Assembly: GCF_003149185.1 (NCBI RefSeq)
Contig: NZ_QGDO01000001.1
Location: forward strand, 806,001 to 870,000
Reading direction: 5' to 3'
DNA from: Sediminitomix flava
GTDB lineage: Bacteria; Bacteroidota; Bacteroidia; Cytophagales; Flammeovirgaceae
Length of the DNA stretch: 64,000 nucleotides
Below are positions 34,807-43,556 of the stretch, piece after piece (positions within the stretch are counted from its first letter, which is position 1; each line of letters begins with the position of its first letter). Both the position numbers and the translations under genes were made by a program. The notes beneath the pieces were generated by a model. That model did no database searches and had not been told where the DNA came from. It saw only the letters and a program-made list of their open reading frames with translations.

Positions 34807-36216
34807 ATGAAATACTCTCTCGTTTACCTATTATTTCTATCTCTACTACCATTACAAATACTTGCTCAAGATAACTTATCCTTTGAGCAAGAAGAATTCC
34901 TTTACGCTTGCTCCAATGGCAACTTAGATGTATTCGAAAAATCGCTTCAAGACAAAGTCGAGATCAACACTATTGATGACAATGGGAATAATGGTTTACA
35001 CCTTGCGATATTCTACAAACATTTAGAAATAGGTGAAACACTAGTACAAAAGCATATTTCTTTAGAGCAACGAAACTCACTTGAGTTAAGTCCTTTAGAT
35101 TTATGTTTAATTCAGGCTGATGATATCATAGCACAACAAAGTAGTGTGAAATATGATAAAATCATCACTCTAATTTTCGAATATCTTTATGAACTGCCTA
35201 GCCAAGATTACCTCAATAGCCTTTTGATTAATCCTAAATCTCAACAGCATTGTGAAGTTTTAAGGCTAAAGGAGATAGAAAAAAGAGCTTTCTATGAAGA
35301 TTTGATTAGTAAAAAGAAAACAAAGCAGATACAGAAGCTCATAAAAGAGAAGACATTCTCAAAAAACACTTACTTTCTTGATTTTGCAATTGCTGAAGGC
35401 CTAAGTCCAAAAACAGTTAATCTAATGATAAATTATGTTTTTGAAGACAAAGGAAATGAATACATCCTCAATCCTTATGCAGCGCCTCCTACTTATTTAA
35501 AATACCTTGTAAATAGTAGTAATTCTTTAATAGAATTAGAGGAAGGTTTAGTAAACGCTATCAATCTATATTATGCATATGGAAATTCTATTGACAATCA
35601 ATGGAAAGCTCTAGAGCTTATAAATAGCTACAGCAATAGAATTATCGAACTTGCAAAACCGACTCCATCTTCAAAAATTAACCTCGTCACAAATGAAAAT
35701 GCAGACCTCTTCTCCCCTTATCTCGAAAAGATAAATATACGCCTGAGTACAAAGCTTGATAAGAAGAAGATTTTAACAAATGCAGAAAAAATAAATATCA
35801 CCCCTTACATAGAAACCTTCAAGCCGATTCATCATGATGAAAAAAACTGGGATGAATTGATTCAAACAGCAGTAATTCAAGGAAATTTGACTTTACTGGA
35901 TTCGTGTATTCAGAATGGAGCTCCAATTATGCTTAACAATGGCGAACAAGAGACTTCGTTACTGCACATTGCTGCACAATATGGTAAGTCTAATGTCTTA
36001 AAATACTTTATTGATAGAAAAATAAGCCCAGACATTTTAGATAGCAATATGAATACGCCTCTTCTACTAGGAATACAAAATATGCATTTACCAACGGTAG
36101 AATACCTCATACAAGAAGGTGCTGATATTGAGCATAAAAATAGCGAAGGAGAAAGTCCTCTATCAACTTTAGAAAAACTTGAAGCGGACGAATACATTCT
36201 AAGAATAGTCAAATAA
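34807..36216 (+). CDS. Exported ankyrin-repeat protein
   Basis: A 469-residue protein with a signal peptide (1-20, LLFLSLLPLQILAQ). Ankyrin-like repeats occur at the N-terminus (about 28-100, with TIDDNGNNGLHLAIFYKHLE) and at the C-terminus (about 350-465, with ETSLLHIAAQYGKSNVLKYF and MNTPLLLGIQNMHLPTVEYL). The middle (105-345) is helical, low in recognisable motifs and possibly consists of degenerate repeats. Ankyrin domains bind proteins; a periplasmic role is inferred from the signal peptide. It follows scpB closely and converges with the DUF58 gene after only seven bases, with no terminator between. Confidence 0.75.
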   Translation: MKYSLVYLLFLSLLPLQILAQDNLSFEQEEFLYACSNGNLDVFEKSLQDKVEINTIDDNGNNGLHLAIFYKHLEIGETLVQKHISLEQRNSLELSPLDLCLIQADDIIAQQSSVKYDKIITLIFEYLYELPSQDYLNSLLINPKSQQHCEVLRLKEIEKRAFYEDLISKKKTKQIQKLIKEKTFSKNTYFLDFAIAEGLSPKTVNLMINYVFEDKGNEYILNPYAAPPTYLKYLVNSSNSLIELEEGLVNAINLYYAYGNSIDNQWKALELINSYSNRIIELAKPTPSSKINLVTNENADLFSPYLEKINIRLSTKLDKKKILTNAEKINITPYIETFKPIHHDEKNWDELIQTAVIQGNLTLLDSCIQNGAPIMLNNGEQETSLLHIAAQYGKSNVLKYFIDRKISPDILDSNMNTPLLLGIQNMHLPTVEYLIQEGADIEHKNSEGESPLSTLEKLEADEYILRIVK

Positions 36217-36223
36217 GCTGAGT

Positions 36224-37129
36224 CTAGCTCATTTTTCTTCTTTTTATAAGATAAGGAAGAAGTACTTGATCAATATTTTGGCGACAGTCAACCTCAATCA
36301 TATCAATCTTGTACTGCCCACATTTCATTTTGATATCGTGATATCGTTGTTGAATTTCTTGCTTGTAAAAGTCTTTTACTTGAGATGGAGAAGCTTTGAC
36401 TTCTTGCCCTGATTCAACATCAATAAAAATGGTAGGTCTTTCTTTGAAGTTAAAGTTTATTTCTGTTTCTGCATCAAAAACATGAAATAATAGTACCTCA
36501 TGATTATTATGCTTTAAATGCTGCAATGCACTAAATAATTCATCCTTATTTGAAGAATTATCCATCATATCAGAAAAGATAATAACCATAGAACGTTTAT
36601 GGATCTTTTCTGCTACTTGATGAATAACTTCCGCTACAGAGGTTTTTTTCTGATTTGGAACATTCTCCATCAGATGCTGTAAGTACAGAAATAAATTATG
36701 GATATGCTTTACTGTCGACCTTGCTTGGGTAAAATAATCTATCTCATCTGAGAACGTACATAACCCCACAGCATCTCGTTGCTTTTGCAACATATAAGCC
36801 ATAGCTGCTGCGCAAACTGTGCTAAAACGAATCTTTGCATAGTCTTTTTCTGGATAATACATAGATGAAGAATTATCCAACAAAACCATAGCTCTCAAGT
36901 TTGTTTCCTCTTCAAACCTTTTGGTATAAAGTCTGTCTGTACGTGCAAAAACTTTCCAATCGATGTACTTTGTACTTTCGCCAACGTTATACAAACTATG
37001 CTCTGCAAATTCAACAGAAAATCCATGATAGGGAGACTTATGTAAACCTGTAATAAATCCTTCGACTAACTGTTTAGCTAGCAACTCAATATTTCCGTAT
37101 TCTTTGATTTGATTAAGGTCAATACTCAT
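36224..37129 (-). CDS. DUF58 / von Willebrand A-like protein
   Basis: A 301-residue soluble protein of the DUF58 family. The family block YIDWKVFARTDRLYTKRFEE is present, followed by a MIDAS-like metal motif DNSSSMYYP (DxSxS) and a vWA fold with MVIIFSDMMDN. DUF58 proteins usually work with a MoxR AAA ATPase and membrane vWA proteins (BatA/B). No MoxR gene is adjacent here, so its partner must be elsewhere. Length is typical for Bacteroidota members. Confidence 0.85.
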   Translation of the reverse strand: MSIDLNQIKEYGNIELLAKQLVEGFITGLHKSPYHGFSVEFAEHSLYNVGESTKYIDWKVFARTDRLYTKRFEEETNLRAMVLLDNSSSMYYPEKDYAKIRFSTVCAAAMAYMLQKQRDAVGLCTFSDEIDYFTQARSTVKHIHNLFLYLQHLMENVPNQKKTSVAEVIHQVAEKIHKRSMVIIFSDMMDNSSNKDELFSALQHLKHNNHEVLLFHVFDAETEINFNFKERPTIFIDVESGQEVKASPSQVKDFYKQEIQQRYHDIKMKCGQYKIDMIEVDCRQNIDQVLLPYLIKRRKMS

Positions 37130-37236
37130 AAGTCAATGCTTTTTCTATGAATTTAATCCAAATATTCGTCTCCTAAAAATTTCCTTTCTATACTAAAGGA
37201 TTATCTTAGAATATACATAAACTGATTATTCTAAAA

Positions 37237-37995
37237 CTATAGATGCTTACATAAAAAAGCTCCCTTGTATCCTTTCTTTTCTGCTTTAGGAATATTTACC
37301 CGAGCTTTATCTCTAGATGTCCAAGCACCATAAACTATTCTATAAAAAGGCTTTCCATTCTTGCTTGATACTTGAATGTAAACCTCATCCAATTTTTTCT
37401 GAGCAGTTTTGGCAGCTTTAAGGGCATTTTTTAATTCACTGTGTGCTGCAAGTTGAATACCAAAACCCTTCACATTTCTTTGAGTCCCCCAAATACTATA
37501 AGTCCCAGTTGAAGAAAAATCTTCTTTACTACCTCTATTGGTATTTTTAACTTTAGTCTTTTGATTATTACCTGACTTTTTACCGACACTTGCTTCTGCC
37601 ACTTCTGGAGAGTCTTGCATAGAAAGAATCGTAAATTCTATTTTGGCCACTCCATCTTGAATCATTCCAATATTCTTTGCTGCTGCATAAGATAAATCTA
37701 TGATTCGATTACCCACAAACGGACCACGATCATTGATTCTAACTTTAACCCATTTTCCATTAGTTAAATTCACGACTTTCAGTACTGTATTAAATGGCAA
37801 TTCTTTATGAGCTGCAGTCATTGCATACATATTGAATTTTTCACCATTTGCTGTAGTTCTACCATGAAACTTCTTTGCATAGTATGAAGCTTCTCCAGTC
37901 ACCTTATCTCCAACTTTAAATTGAGCAAATGATGGAAAACACAAACAACAAAAAATCAAGCAAATGATGGACTCGTATAGTTTATTATGTGGCAT
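37237..37995 (-). CDS. RlpA-family septal ring lytic transglycosylase with SPOR domain
   Basis: A 252-residue exported protein with a signal peptide (about 1-24, [13 protein letters not shown]). The double-psi beta-barrel RlpA domain (about 30-130) shows [20 protein letters not shown] and [21 protein letters not shown] basic linker leads to a C-terminal SPOR domain (about 175-252, [20 protein letters not shown]) that binds denuded septal peptidoglycan. It probably acts on peptidoglycan during cell separation. The upstream region has a terminator-like hairpin in its presumed leader. Confidence 0.85.
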   Translation of the reverse strand: MPHNKLYESIICLIFCCLCFPSFAQFKVGDKVTGEASYYAKKFHGRTTANGEKFNMYAMTAAHKELPFNTVLKVVNLTNGKWVKVRINDRGPFVGNRIIDLSYAAAKNIGMIQDGVAKIEFTILSMQDSPEVAEASVGKKSGNNQKTKVKNTNRGSKEDFSSTGTYSIWGTQRNVKGFGIQLAAHSELKNALKAAKTAQKKLDEVYIQVSSKNGKPFYRIVYGAWTSRDKARVNIPKAEKKGYKGAFLCKHL

Positions 37996-38304
37996 TTGAT
38001 TTTAATTAGATAAAGTATGTAAAAAAGTAACCTAAGATTCGTAAAAATTTAATCCAAGAAATAAATTGTACTTTAAAAGGAAAAAAAAGGCATATCAAAA
38101 CTTTTTAATGCCAATATATCACTAATTTATCCTTTAATACAATAAAAATAGGGTATACTACATTAATATGGAAACTCACTTCGAAGTTCTGATCTATTGA
38201 TATTTTAATGGTTTGTAGTAGAAGTGTTTTTTTGATAACATATTTTTTTATAAATTAAAAATTGTTATTACTTTACTTGTGTTGAATCAATAGATTTTAG
38301 GAAA
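37996..38304. other. Divergent intergenic region of rlpA-like and PUR-alpha-like genes
   Basis: The 309-base, AT-rich gap contains a minus-strand terminator-like hairpin at 38081-38112. No exact TAnnTTTG element is seen for either gene and no other coding region is recognised. Confidence 0.5.
38081..38112 (-). terminator. Terminator-like hairpin in the RlpA gene leader
   Basis: On the minus strand GGCAT and ATGCC (complements of 38108-38112 and 38089-38093) form a short stem followed by eight T residues. It lies about 85 bases before the rlpA-like ATG; the stem is short, so the call is tentative. Confidence 0.35.
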
Positions 38305-38619
38305 GTGGAAGAGAACAATAAAGGAAAAGAAGAGATCTTCTCAAAAAGAGTGAGGGCAGGTAAAAGAACATATTTTTTTGACGTGAAAGCTACACGATCA
38401 AATGATTATTACCTGACGATCACAGAAAGTAAAAAGCGTTACAAAGAGGACGGTTTCTACTACGAAAAGCACAAAATTTTCTTGTACAAAGAAGATTTTA
38501 ACAAGTTCATTGCTGCACTTACTGAAAGTGTAGACCATGTTAAGGAGGAGTTGATGCCTGACTACGACTTTGCTCAAATCGATTCAAACGAAATTGACGA
38601 CGAGCTGAGCTGGGATTGA
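38305..38619 (+). CDS. PUR-alpha-like DNA/RNA-binding protein (DUF3276)
   Basis: A 104-residue protein of the DUF3276 family, which has the PUR-alpha fold and binds single-stranded nucleic acid. Key stretches are EEIFSKRVRAGKRTYFFDVK, RSNDYYLTITESKKRY and FYYEKHKIFLYKEDFNKFIA; the tail is acidic (DSNEIDDELSWD). The start must be GTG at 38305, because no in-frame ATG precedes the conserved region. Highly conserved in Bacteroidota; the cellular role is unclear, with gene regulation suspected. A terminator follows. Confidence 0.87.
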   Translation: MEENNKGKEEIFSKRVRAGKRTYFFDVKATRSNDYYLTITESKKRYKEDGFYYEKHKIFLYKEDFNKFIAALTESVDHVKEELMPDYDFAQIDSNEIDDELSWD

Positions 38620-38638
38620 AACCAAGAAAAAAGGTGAT

Positions 38639-38673
38639 TGCTCTTGCGTAATCTAATAGGCAAGAGCATTTTA
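38639..38673. terminator. Intrinsic terminator of the PUR-alpha-like gene
   Basis: TGCTCTTGC (38639-38647) and GCAAGAGCA (38660-38668) pair perfectly and run into TTTT. On the minus strand the stem is followed by a T-rich stretch (complement of about 38626-38632), so it may also serve the convergent NFACT gene. Confidence 0.8.
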
Positions 38674-38709
38674 TCTATATAGTCATTTAAAGACTAATTT
38701 ATCTGACTG

Positions 38710-40251
38710 TTAAAATGGTGATGGTTCTATCATCACCACTTTTTCTTTATCAACTACCACTTGCCCAGGTGCAAATCCTTTGGGCTTACGTACAAATTTT
38801 TTGGGCGTGTAAATGACGGGACAAAGCGTATCTGTTTTGCGTTGCGAATAATAAGCTGCCAAAGATGCTGCTTTCTCGATCACATGATTAGGGAATGTTT
38901 TACCAGGAATTTGTTTCACCACTACGTGTGAACCTCCTACATCCCTAGCATGCAACCATAAGTCATTCTTACGAGCAAAACGCTGTGTAAGAATATCATT
39001 GTTTGCCGCATTTTTTCCCACGAGAATCTCATACCCTTCAAATTCAAATCTTTTATAAGGAAGAGGCATTTCTTTCTCTTGAATATTTTGCAACTTTTGA
39101 GCCTTTAAATACTTTTTGAATTCTTTTACTGATTCAAAGGCTTCAATTCGCTCAATATGCCTTTCAATTCCCTCTACTTCTTCTTCCTTCTTAACGACAT
39201 TATCGAAAAGGATATTCTCCTCTATTTTCTGATTTTTAGACTTTCTGTAATAGTTTTCTGCATTCTTCTGAGGAGTTAATGTATCATTTAGCTTAATACT
39301 TATTTCTTCATCTCTATAAAAATCAAAAAGCTTCACCTTTTTACTTCTCGCAGGTATCTGATGAAGATTAGCCATAATAATATCAGCAATTTGATCATGT
39401 CTAGCATTCTGATGCAATTCATCATACTTTGCTTGATTCTTTTTGATATAACTCCTAGCTCTTTTCAGTTTAGCTTGTAAAACCTTTAAAACTGGCTGTC
39501 GTTCTCTTTCAATAAAGTACTTTCTAGAAAAATGGAAGTAAAATTCGTTGGCTACTTCTAAAGCACTTTTACTCTCAAATTGAATATCTCCCGTTTTAAA
39601 AAGTAACAGTTGATCAATATTTTGCCAGTTGGAGATATAGAAATTCCCATCTTCAAATTCTTGAATCAGATTTTGTAGTGCAGTCCATTGTTCAGAGATA
39701 CTTTTTGATTCAAAACCATTTTCTTTCAAATAGTTCAAACCTTCTCGCCCTAAAGTCGGATATGTTTTTTTAATTCCTCCTTCTTCGAAAGCTTCAAAAC
39801 TCTGATCTAATGATCTATTCAGATTCATAAGATCTAGATTCCAATCATCTTCGTGCCTATTTTGGAATAAGGAGATGATCTCATTGTCTTTCGACAACAA
39901 CAAGTTTGAACGATTACCAAACATCTTAAAAAAGAGCTTATGCTCCTCCTCAAAATCAATACTAAAAATTCGTTCGTTTTTATACTCAGTAACTCCTACA
40001 ATGGATTTACCCACTAGCTCTTTGAAAAGATCAATATTATTTTTCTTAGATCTATTAAATGATTTTGGGAAAGTCAATAGGTTTAAGTTTGGAACTAAAG
40101 ACGCTCTAATCCAAAACTCCTGATGTCCTTTGCAAAGCCCAATGATCAGTTCGTCTTTATTCTGACTAAAGCATTCTACTAGCTCCATTCCTAAGACAAC
40201 CTCCTTAACCTCTTTTGCAAGACACTTTAGGAAATAATAATTATTAAACAT
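38710..40251 (-). CDS. NFACT-family ribosome quality control protein (RqcH-like)
   Basis: A 513-residue cytoplasmic protein. The N-terminal NFACT-N/FbpA region (about 1-210) is followed by a coiled-coil arm (about 240-390, rich in KLKRARSYIKKNQAKYDELH) and the C-terminal NFACT-R domain (about 395-510) with GKNAANNDILTQRFARKNDL and WLHARDVGGSHVVVK. RqcH/Rqc2 proteins bind stalled 60S/50S-tRNA complexes and add C-terminal alanine tails (family knowledge). The protein is somewhat shorter than Bacillus RqcH. It has a good -7 element at 40311-40318. An adhesin role (older FbpA name) is less likely. Confidence 0.85.
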   Translation of the reverse strand: MFNNYYFLKCLAKEVKEVVLGMELVECFSQNKDELIIGLCKGHQEFWIRASLVPNLNLLTFPKSFNRSKKNNIDLFKELVGKSIVGVTEYKNERIFSIDFEEEHKLFFKMFGNRSNLLLSKDNEIISLFQNRHEDDWNLDLMNLNRSLDQSFEAFEEGGIKKTYPTLGREGLNYLKENGFESKSISEQWTALQNLIQEFEDGNFYISNWQNIDQLLLFKTGDIQFESKSALEVANEFYFHFSRKYFIERERQPVLKVLQAKLKRARSYIKKNQAKYDELHQNARHDQIADIIMANLHQIPARSKKVKLFDFYRDEEISIKLNDTLTPQKNAENYYRKSKNQKIEENILFDNVVKKEEEVEGIERHIERIEAFESVKEFKKYLKAQKLQNIQEKEMPLPYKRFEFEGYEILVGKNAANNDILTQRFARKNDLWLHARDVGGSHVVVKQIPGKTFPNHVIEKAASLAAYYSQRKTDTLCPVIYTPKKFVRKPKGFAPGQVVVDKEKVVMIEPSPF

Positions 40252-40310
40252 ATATATCGTATTATCTTCTTTCTATATTGAAACACATTTTCTACAAGAA
40301 AATGATTTCA

Positions 40311-40318
40311 CAAAGATA
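40311..40318 (-). promoter_or_regulatory. -7 promoter element of the NFACT gene
   Basis: The minus strand reads TATCTTTG (TAnnTTTG), about 60 bases before the ATG. The region where -33 would lie is covered by one arm of the inverted repeat at 40329-40408. Confidence 0.55.
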
Positions 40319-40328
40319 GACGAAACTA

Positions 40329-40408
40329 AACGAGTTTCAGATTCTTGATGATGCTAACTTCTAATGTAGACAGTTAAAAGTCAATTTCATCAAAATTTGA
40401 AACTCGTT
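40329..40408. repeat. Long near-perfect inverted repeat between threonine aldolase and NFACT genes
   Basis: The 23-base arm at 40329-40351 (begins AACGAGTTTCAGATT) is complementary to the 22-base arm at 40387-40408 (ends TGAAACTCGTT) with one mismatch and one inserted base, around a 35-base spacer. It lies downstream of the aldolase stop and directly upstream of the NFACT -7 element, and could be a terminator, a structured RNA or an operator. Confidence 0.75.
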
Positions 40409-40426
40409 ATTTATTGACAAATGCTT

Positions 40427-41449
40427 CTAATTGGCATAATGCTGATGAATCAGCTCTAGGAAACCTTGTATATCTTCAGTTGTTGTATCGAATGAACACA
40501 TCAAACGAGCAAGATTTCTAGATTCATCAAAAATATAGAATGGATATTTCTCTTGTAAAACAGGAATTAAATCTGTTGGTAATTCAGCAAAAATACCATT
40601 TACATCTACTGAATGAGTAATTTTTATCTGATCAAACTCCTTTAAACCTTCAGCCAAATGCTGAGCCATTTTATTAGCATGAGTTGCATTTTTTTTCCAA
40701 AGATCATTTGTAAGATAAGCATCAAATTGAGCACTTATATATCTCATCTTTGAGAGCAATTGCATACTTTGCTTTCTAATGAAAGGATAATAGTCTGCTA
40801 GTTCTTTATTTTGAAAAACCACAGATTCACCCATCATCATACCATTTTTTGTCCCTCCAAAAGAAATGATATCTACTCCTTTAAGCATTTCATGAACTGG
40901 AGTATCTAGAGCAACAACTGCGTTTGCTATTCTAGCTCCATCTACATGCAATATCAATTCATTTTCTTTACAGAAGGCTGAAAGGCTCTGAATCTCTTCT
41001 GTTGAATATAAAACACCAAACTCTGTAGGTTGAGTGATTGAAACCACTTTCGGCTGAACCCTGTGTTGGACACCTTTGATAGAAAGAAGCGGTTTAATTT
41101 GCTCTGGTGTAATTTTTCCATCTTCAGTTTTGATATATGTTAGTTTGCCTCCCAAATGATGTTCTGGAGCACCACATTCATCCGTATTTATATGTGCAAC
41201 ATCTGCACAAACAACAGTTTCATGTGAACGACAGAAAGTTTTTAATGCAGTAACATTCGCTCCTGTACCATTCATTACAAAAAAGACCCTTGGGTCTGTC
41301 TTGAAGAGCGCTTTGATTTTATCTTTGGCAAGTTGCGTCAATTCATCATTTCCATACGCGGGAGCATGTCCTACATTAGCCATCACCATAGCCTCCATCA
41401 CTTCTGGAGAAACTCCTGCATAATTGTCGCTTGCAAAACTTTTCATCAC
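40427..41449 (-). CDS. ltaE: Low-specificity L-threonine aldolase
   Basis: A 340-residue PLP-dependent enzyme of fold type I that splits L-threonine or allo-threonine into glycine and acetaldehyde. The N-terminus SFASDNYAGVSPEVMEAM, the substrate loop NVGHAPAYGNDELTQ and the Schiff-base lysine near residue 199 in SFGGTKNGMMMGE match the beta-eliminating lyase/threonine aldolase family. Length is right for the family. The start may be either of two adjacent ATGs. It has its own -7 element and is separated from the downstream NFACT gene by a long inverted repeat. Confidence 0.87.
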   Translation of the reverse strand: MMKSFASDNYAGVSPEVMEAMVMANVGHAPAYGNDELTQLAKDKIKALFKTDPRVFFVMNGTGANVTALKTFCRSHETVVCADVAHINTDECGAPEHHLGGKLTYIKTEDGKITPEQIKPLLSIKGVQHRVQPKVVSITQPTEFGVLYSTEEIQSLSAFCKENELILHVDGARIANAVVALDTPVHEMLKGVDIISFGGTKNGMMMGESVVFQNKELADYYPFIRKQSMQLLSKMRYISAQFDAYLTNDLWKKNATHANKMAQHLAEGLKEFDQIKITHSVDVNGIFAELPTDLIPVLQEKYPFYIFDESRNLARLMCSFDTTTEDIQGFLELIHQHYAN

Positions 41450-41492
41450 TTTAAAAATAAGCTGTTTATCAAAAGTTAATATTTATAGAATA

Positions 41493-41500
41493 CAAAAATA
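41493..41500 (-). promoter_or_regulatory. -7 promoter element of the threonine aldolase gene
   Basis: The minus strand reads TATTTTTG (TAnnTTTG), 44 bases before the ATG. No matching -33 element is at the usual distance. Confidence 0.45.
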
Positions 41501-41730
41501 CCACAGACAAATGGAAGAAATATCCAAATGAGCTTAATAAATTTATATTCCTCGTTTCTTAAACATCTCTCCCGAATATTACGACAAGATCACCACTAAA
41601 CTTTAGCTAAACATTAGGGTTACTGATTGTTCACTTTATAAGCGTTCATGCAACAAATAACATAACATTATGGTAGACCCTACTTAAAACCATGCTCATA
41701 CATTTGGTTATTGTAACTAAAGTTCAGCAT

Positions 41731-43470
41731 ATGGAAATTATCAGAACACAGGATGTAGCGGAAGGAATAGGTTTTCCAACACCACTAGCACGTTTAACAA
41801 TGAACATGCTAAAGCTTGATCAATTCAACAAGCTTTATTCACAATTACATGAGTATCATGGTATAGAACTTCTTGAAAAAGCCTTAGATGAATTAAACAT
41901 TTCTCTAAGTATTGATGAAGAAGAATTAAAATTCATACCCAAAGACGGTGCCTTCATCACAATTTCAAATCATCCTTTCGGCTTACTAGACGGTGTATTA
42001 CTTTTAGTACTAATCTCTAAAATTCGCCCCGACTTTAAAGTGACAGCCAATTATCTGTTGAGCAAAATGGATCCATTCAAAGAGTCATTTATTTCAGTAA
42101 ATCCTTTTGGTACTGGAAAAAAAATGAAAGGTAGTCGAATTGTGATGGACAGACTAAGTAAAGGGCATCCTGTAGGTATATTCCCTGCTGGCGAAGTTTC
42201 TACATATTACAAAGAATTCAAACAGATTACAGATAAAGCCTGGAGCAAGAGTGCTATTCGAATGATCAAGAATTCGAACGTTCCTGTTATTCCAATATAT
42301 TTTGAAGGTAACAATAGTTTATCCTTCCATCTTCTAGGGCAAATTCACCCTGTTTTAAGAACAGCTAGAATCCCATCAGAATTTTTAAAGAAGAAGAATT
42401 CAAAAATTAGAGTACGAATAGGCTCTCCAATCAGCCCTAAAGAGCAAGATACAATTGAAAACATCAATGACTTTGGGAGATACTTAAGAGCTCGTACCTA
42501 TATCTTAGGAACTGCTCTTTCAAAGAATAGGGCAGCAAAAGTGCGTGATACCTTCCAACAGCTTAAAAAGAAACCTCAACCAATTATTGCTCCAGTAGAT
42601 CATTATCTTTTGGAAGATGAGATTGAAGAAATAAGAGACACTTATAGAATTCATGAACATCAAGACACTGAAATCTACATAGCCCCTTATCACAAAATCC
42701 CTCACCTTCTCACAGAAATTGGTCGACTTCGAGAAGAGTCCTTCAGAGCTGTAGGAGAAGGAACTAATAAGAGTATGGATTTGGATGAATTTGACCGTTA
42801 TTACCAACACCTTTTCTTATGGAATAAAACCGACAAAAAGATCATGGGTGCTTACCGAATTGGTCTTGGAGATAAAATAATGACCAAATACGGTGTAGAT
42901 GGCTTTTATTTGAGCACTTTATTTCATCTTGACCCTCCAATGAAAGAGACTTTAGAGAAATCATTGGAACTAGGACGTTCTTTTGTGGCAAAGGACTACC
43001 AACGAAAACCTCTCTCTTTATTCCTACTTTGGAAAGGCATTCTGCTTTACTTACAGCACAACCCTCAGTACAAACATTTAATTGGCCCTGTAAGTATTAG
43101 TAATAATTACTCTCAAGTTTCTAAAAGCTTCCTGATCTCATTCATCAGAAAACATTACTTTGACCCAATCATTTCACAATGGGTACGACCTAGAAAAGCA
43201 TTTGCTGTAAATTTCAAAAAAACAGACTCAGATATACTTACAGCTTACGTTCATAATCTAAATTCTTTAGATAAATTGATAGAGAATACAGAACCGCAAC
43301 GTTACCGAGTTCCGATTCTACTAAAGCAATACCTGAAACAAAATGCTAGAATTGCAGGATTCAATATCGATCCGAATTTTAATAATTCTTTAGATGGGCT
43401 TCTGTTCTTGAATGTGAATGAAATTCCTGAAAAGACAATCCAAAACGTGAAAAAAGAAGTTTCAAAGTAA
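41731..43470 (+). CDS. OlsF-like bifunctional acyltransferase (aminolipid synthesis)
   Basis: A 579-residue membrane-associated protein. The N-terminal half has a PlsC-like lysophospholipid acyltransferase domain with ITISNHPFGLLDG (NHx4D type) and GIFPAGEVS in place of the FPEGT block. The C-terminal half (about 290-560) is an OlsB/hemolysin-type GNAT N-acyltransferase with EIGRLREESFRAVGEGTNKS and MGAYRIGLGD. The same fusion is known as OlsF in Serratia and Flavobacterium, where it makes ornithine lipid by itself; glycine lipid is the alternative product. ATG at 41731 is preferred; an ATG at 41692 adds 13 unconserved residues. Convergent with psd across a strong terminator. Confidence 0.83.
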   Translation: MEIIRTQDVAEGIGFPTPLARLTMNMLKLDQFNKLYSQLHEYHGIELLEKALDELNISLSIDEEELKFIPKDGAFITISNHPFGLLDGVLLLVLISKIRPDFKVTANYLLSKMDPFKESFISVNPFGTGKKMKGSRIVMDRLSKGHPVGIFPAGEVSTYYKEFKQITDKAWSKSAIRMIKNSNVPVIPIYFEGNNSLSFHLLGQIHPVLRTARIPSEFLKKKNSKIRVRIGSPISPKEQDTIENINDFGRYLRARTYILGTALSKNRAAKVRDTFQQLKKKPQPIIAPVDHYLLEDEIEEIRDTYRIHEHQDTEIYIAPYHKIPHLLTEIGRLREESFRAVGEGTNKSMDLDEFDRYYQHLFLWNKTDKKIMGAYRIGLGDKIMTKYGVDGFYLSTLFHLDPPMKETLEKSLELGRSFVAKDYQRKPLSLFLLWKGILLYLQHNPQYKHLIGPVSISNNYSQVSKSFLISFIRKHYFDPIISQWVRPRKAFAVNFKKTDSDILTAYVHNLNSLDKLIENTEPQRYRVPILLKQYLKQNARIAGFNIDPNFNNSLDGLLFLNVNEIPEKTIQNVKKEVSK

Positions 43471-43498
43471 GAATCTCTAAAAGATAATTTCCCATAAA

Positions 43499-43541
43499 AA
43501 AAGACCTCATTCTAGAGTTTAGAATGAGGTCTTTTCCTTTA
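43499..43541. terminator. Bidirectional intrinsic terminator
   Basis: AAAAGACCTCATTCT (43499-43513) and AGAATGAGGTCTTTT (43521-43535) are perfect 15-base arms with a 7-base loop, between the convergent acyltransferase and psd genes. Confidence 0.92.
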
Positions 43542-43556
43542 TATTATTCTTAATCT

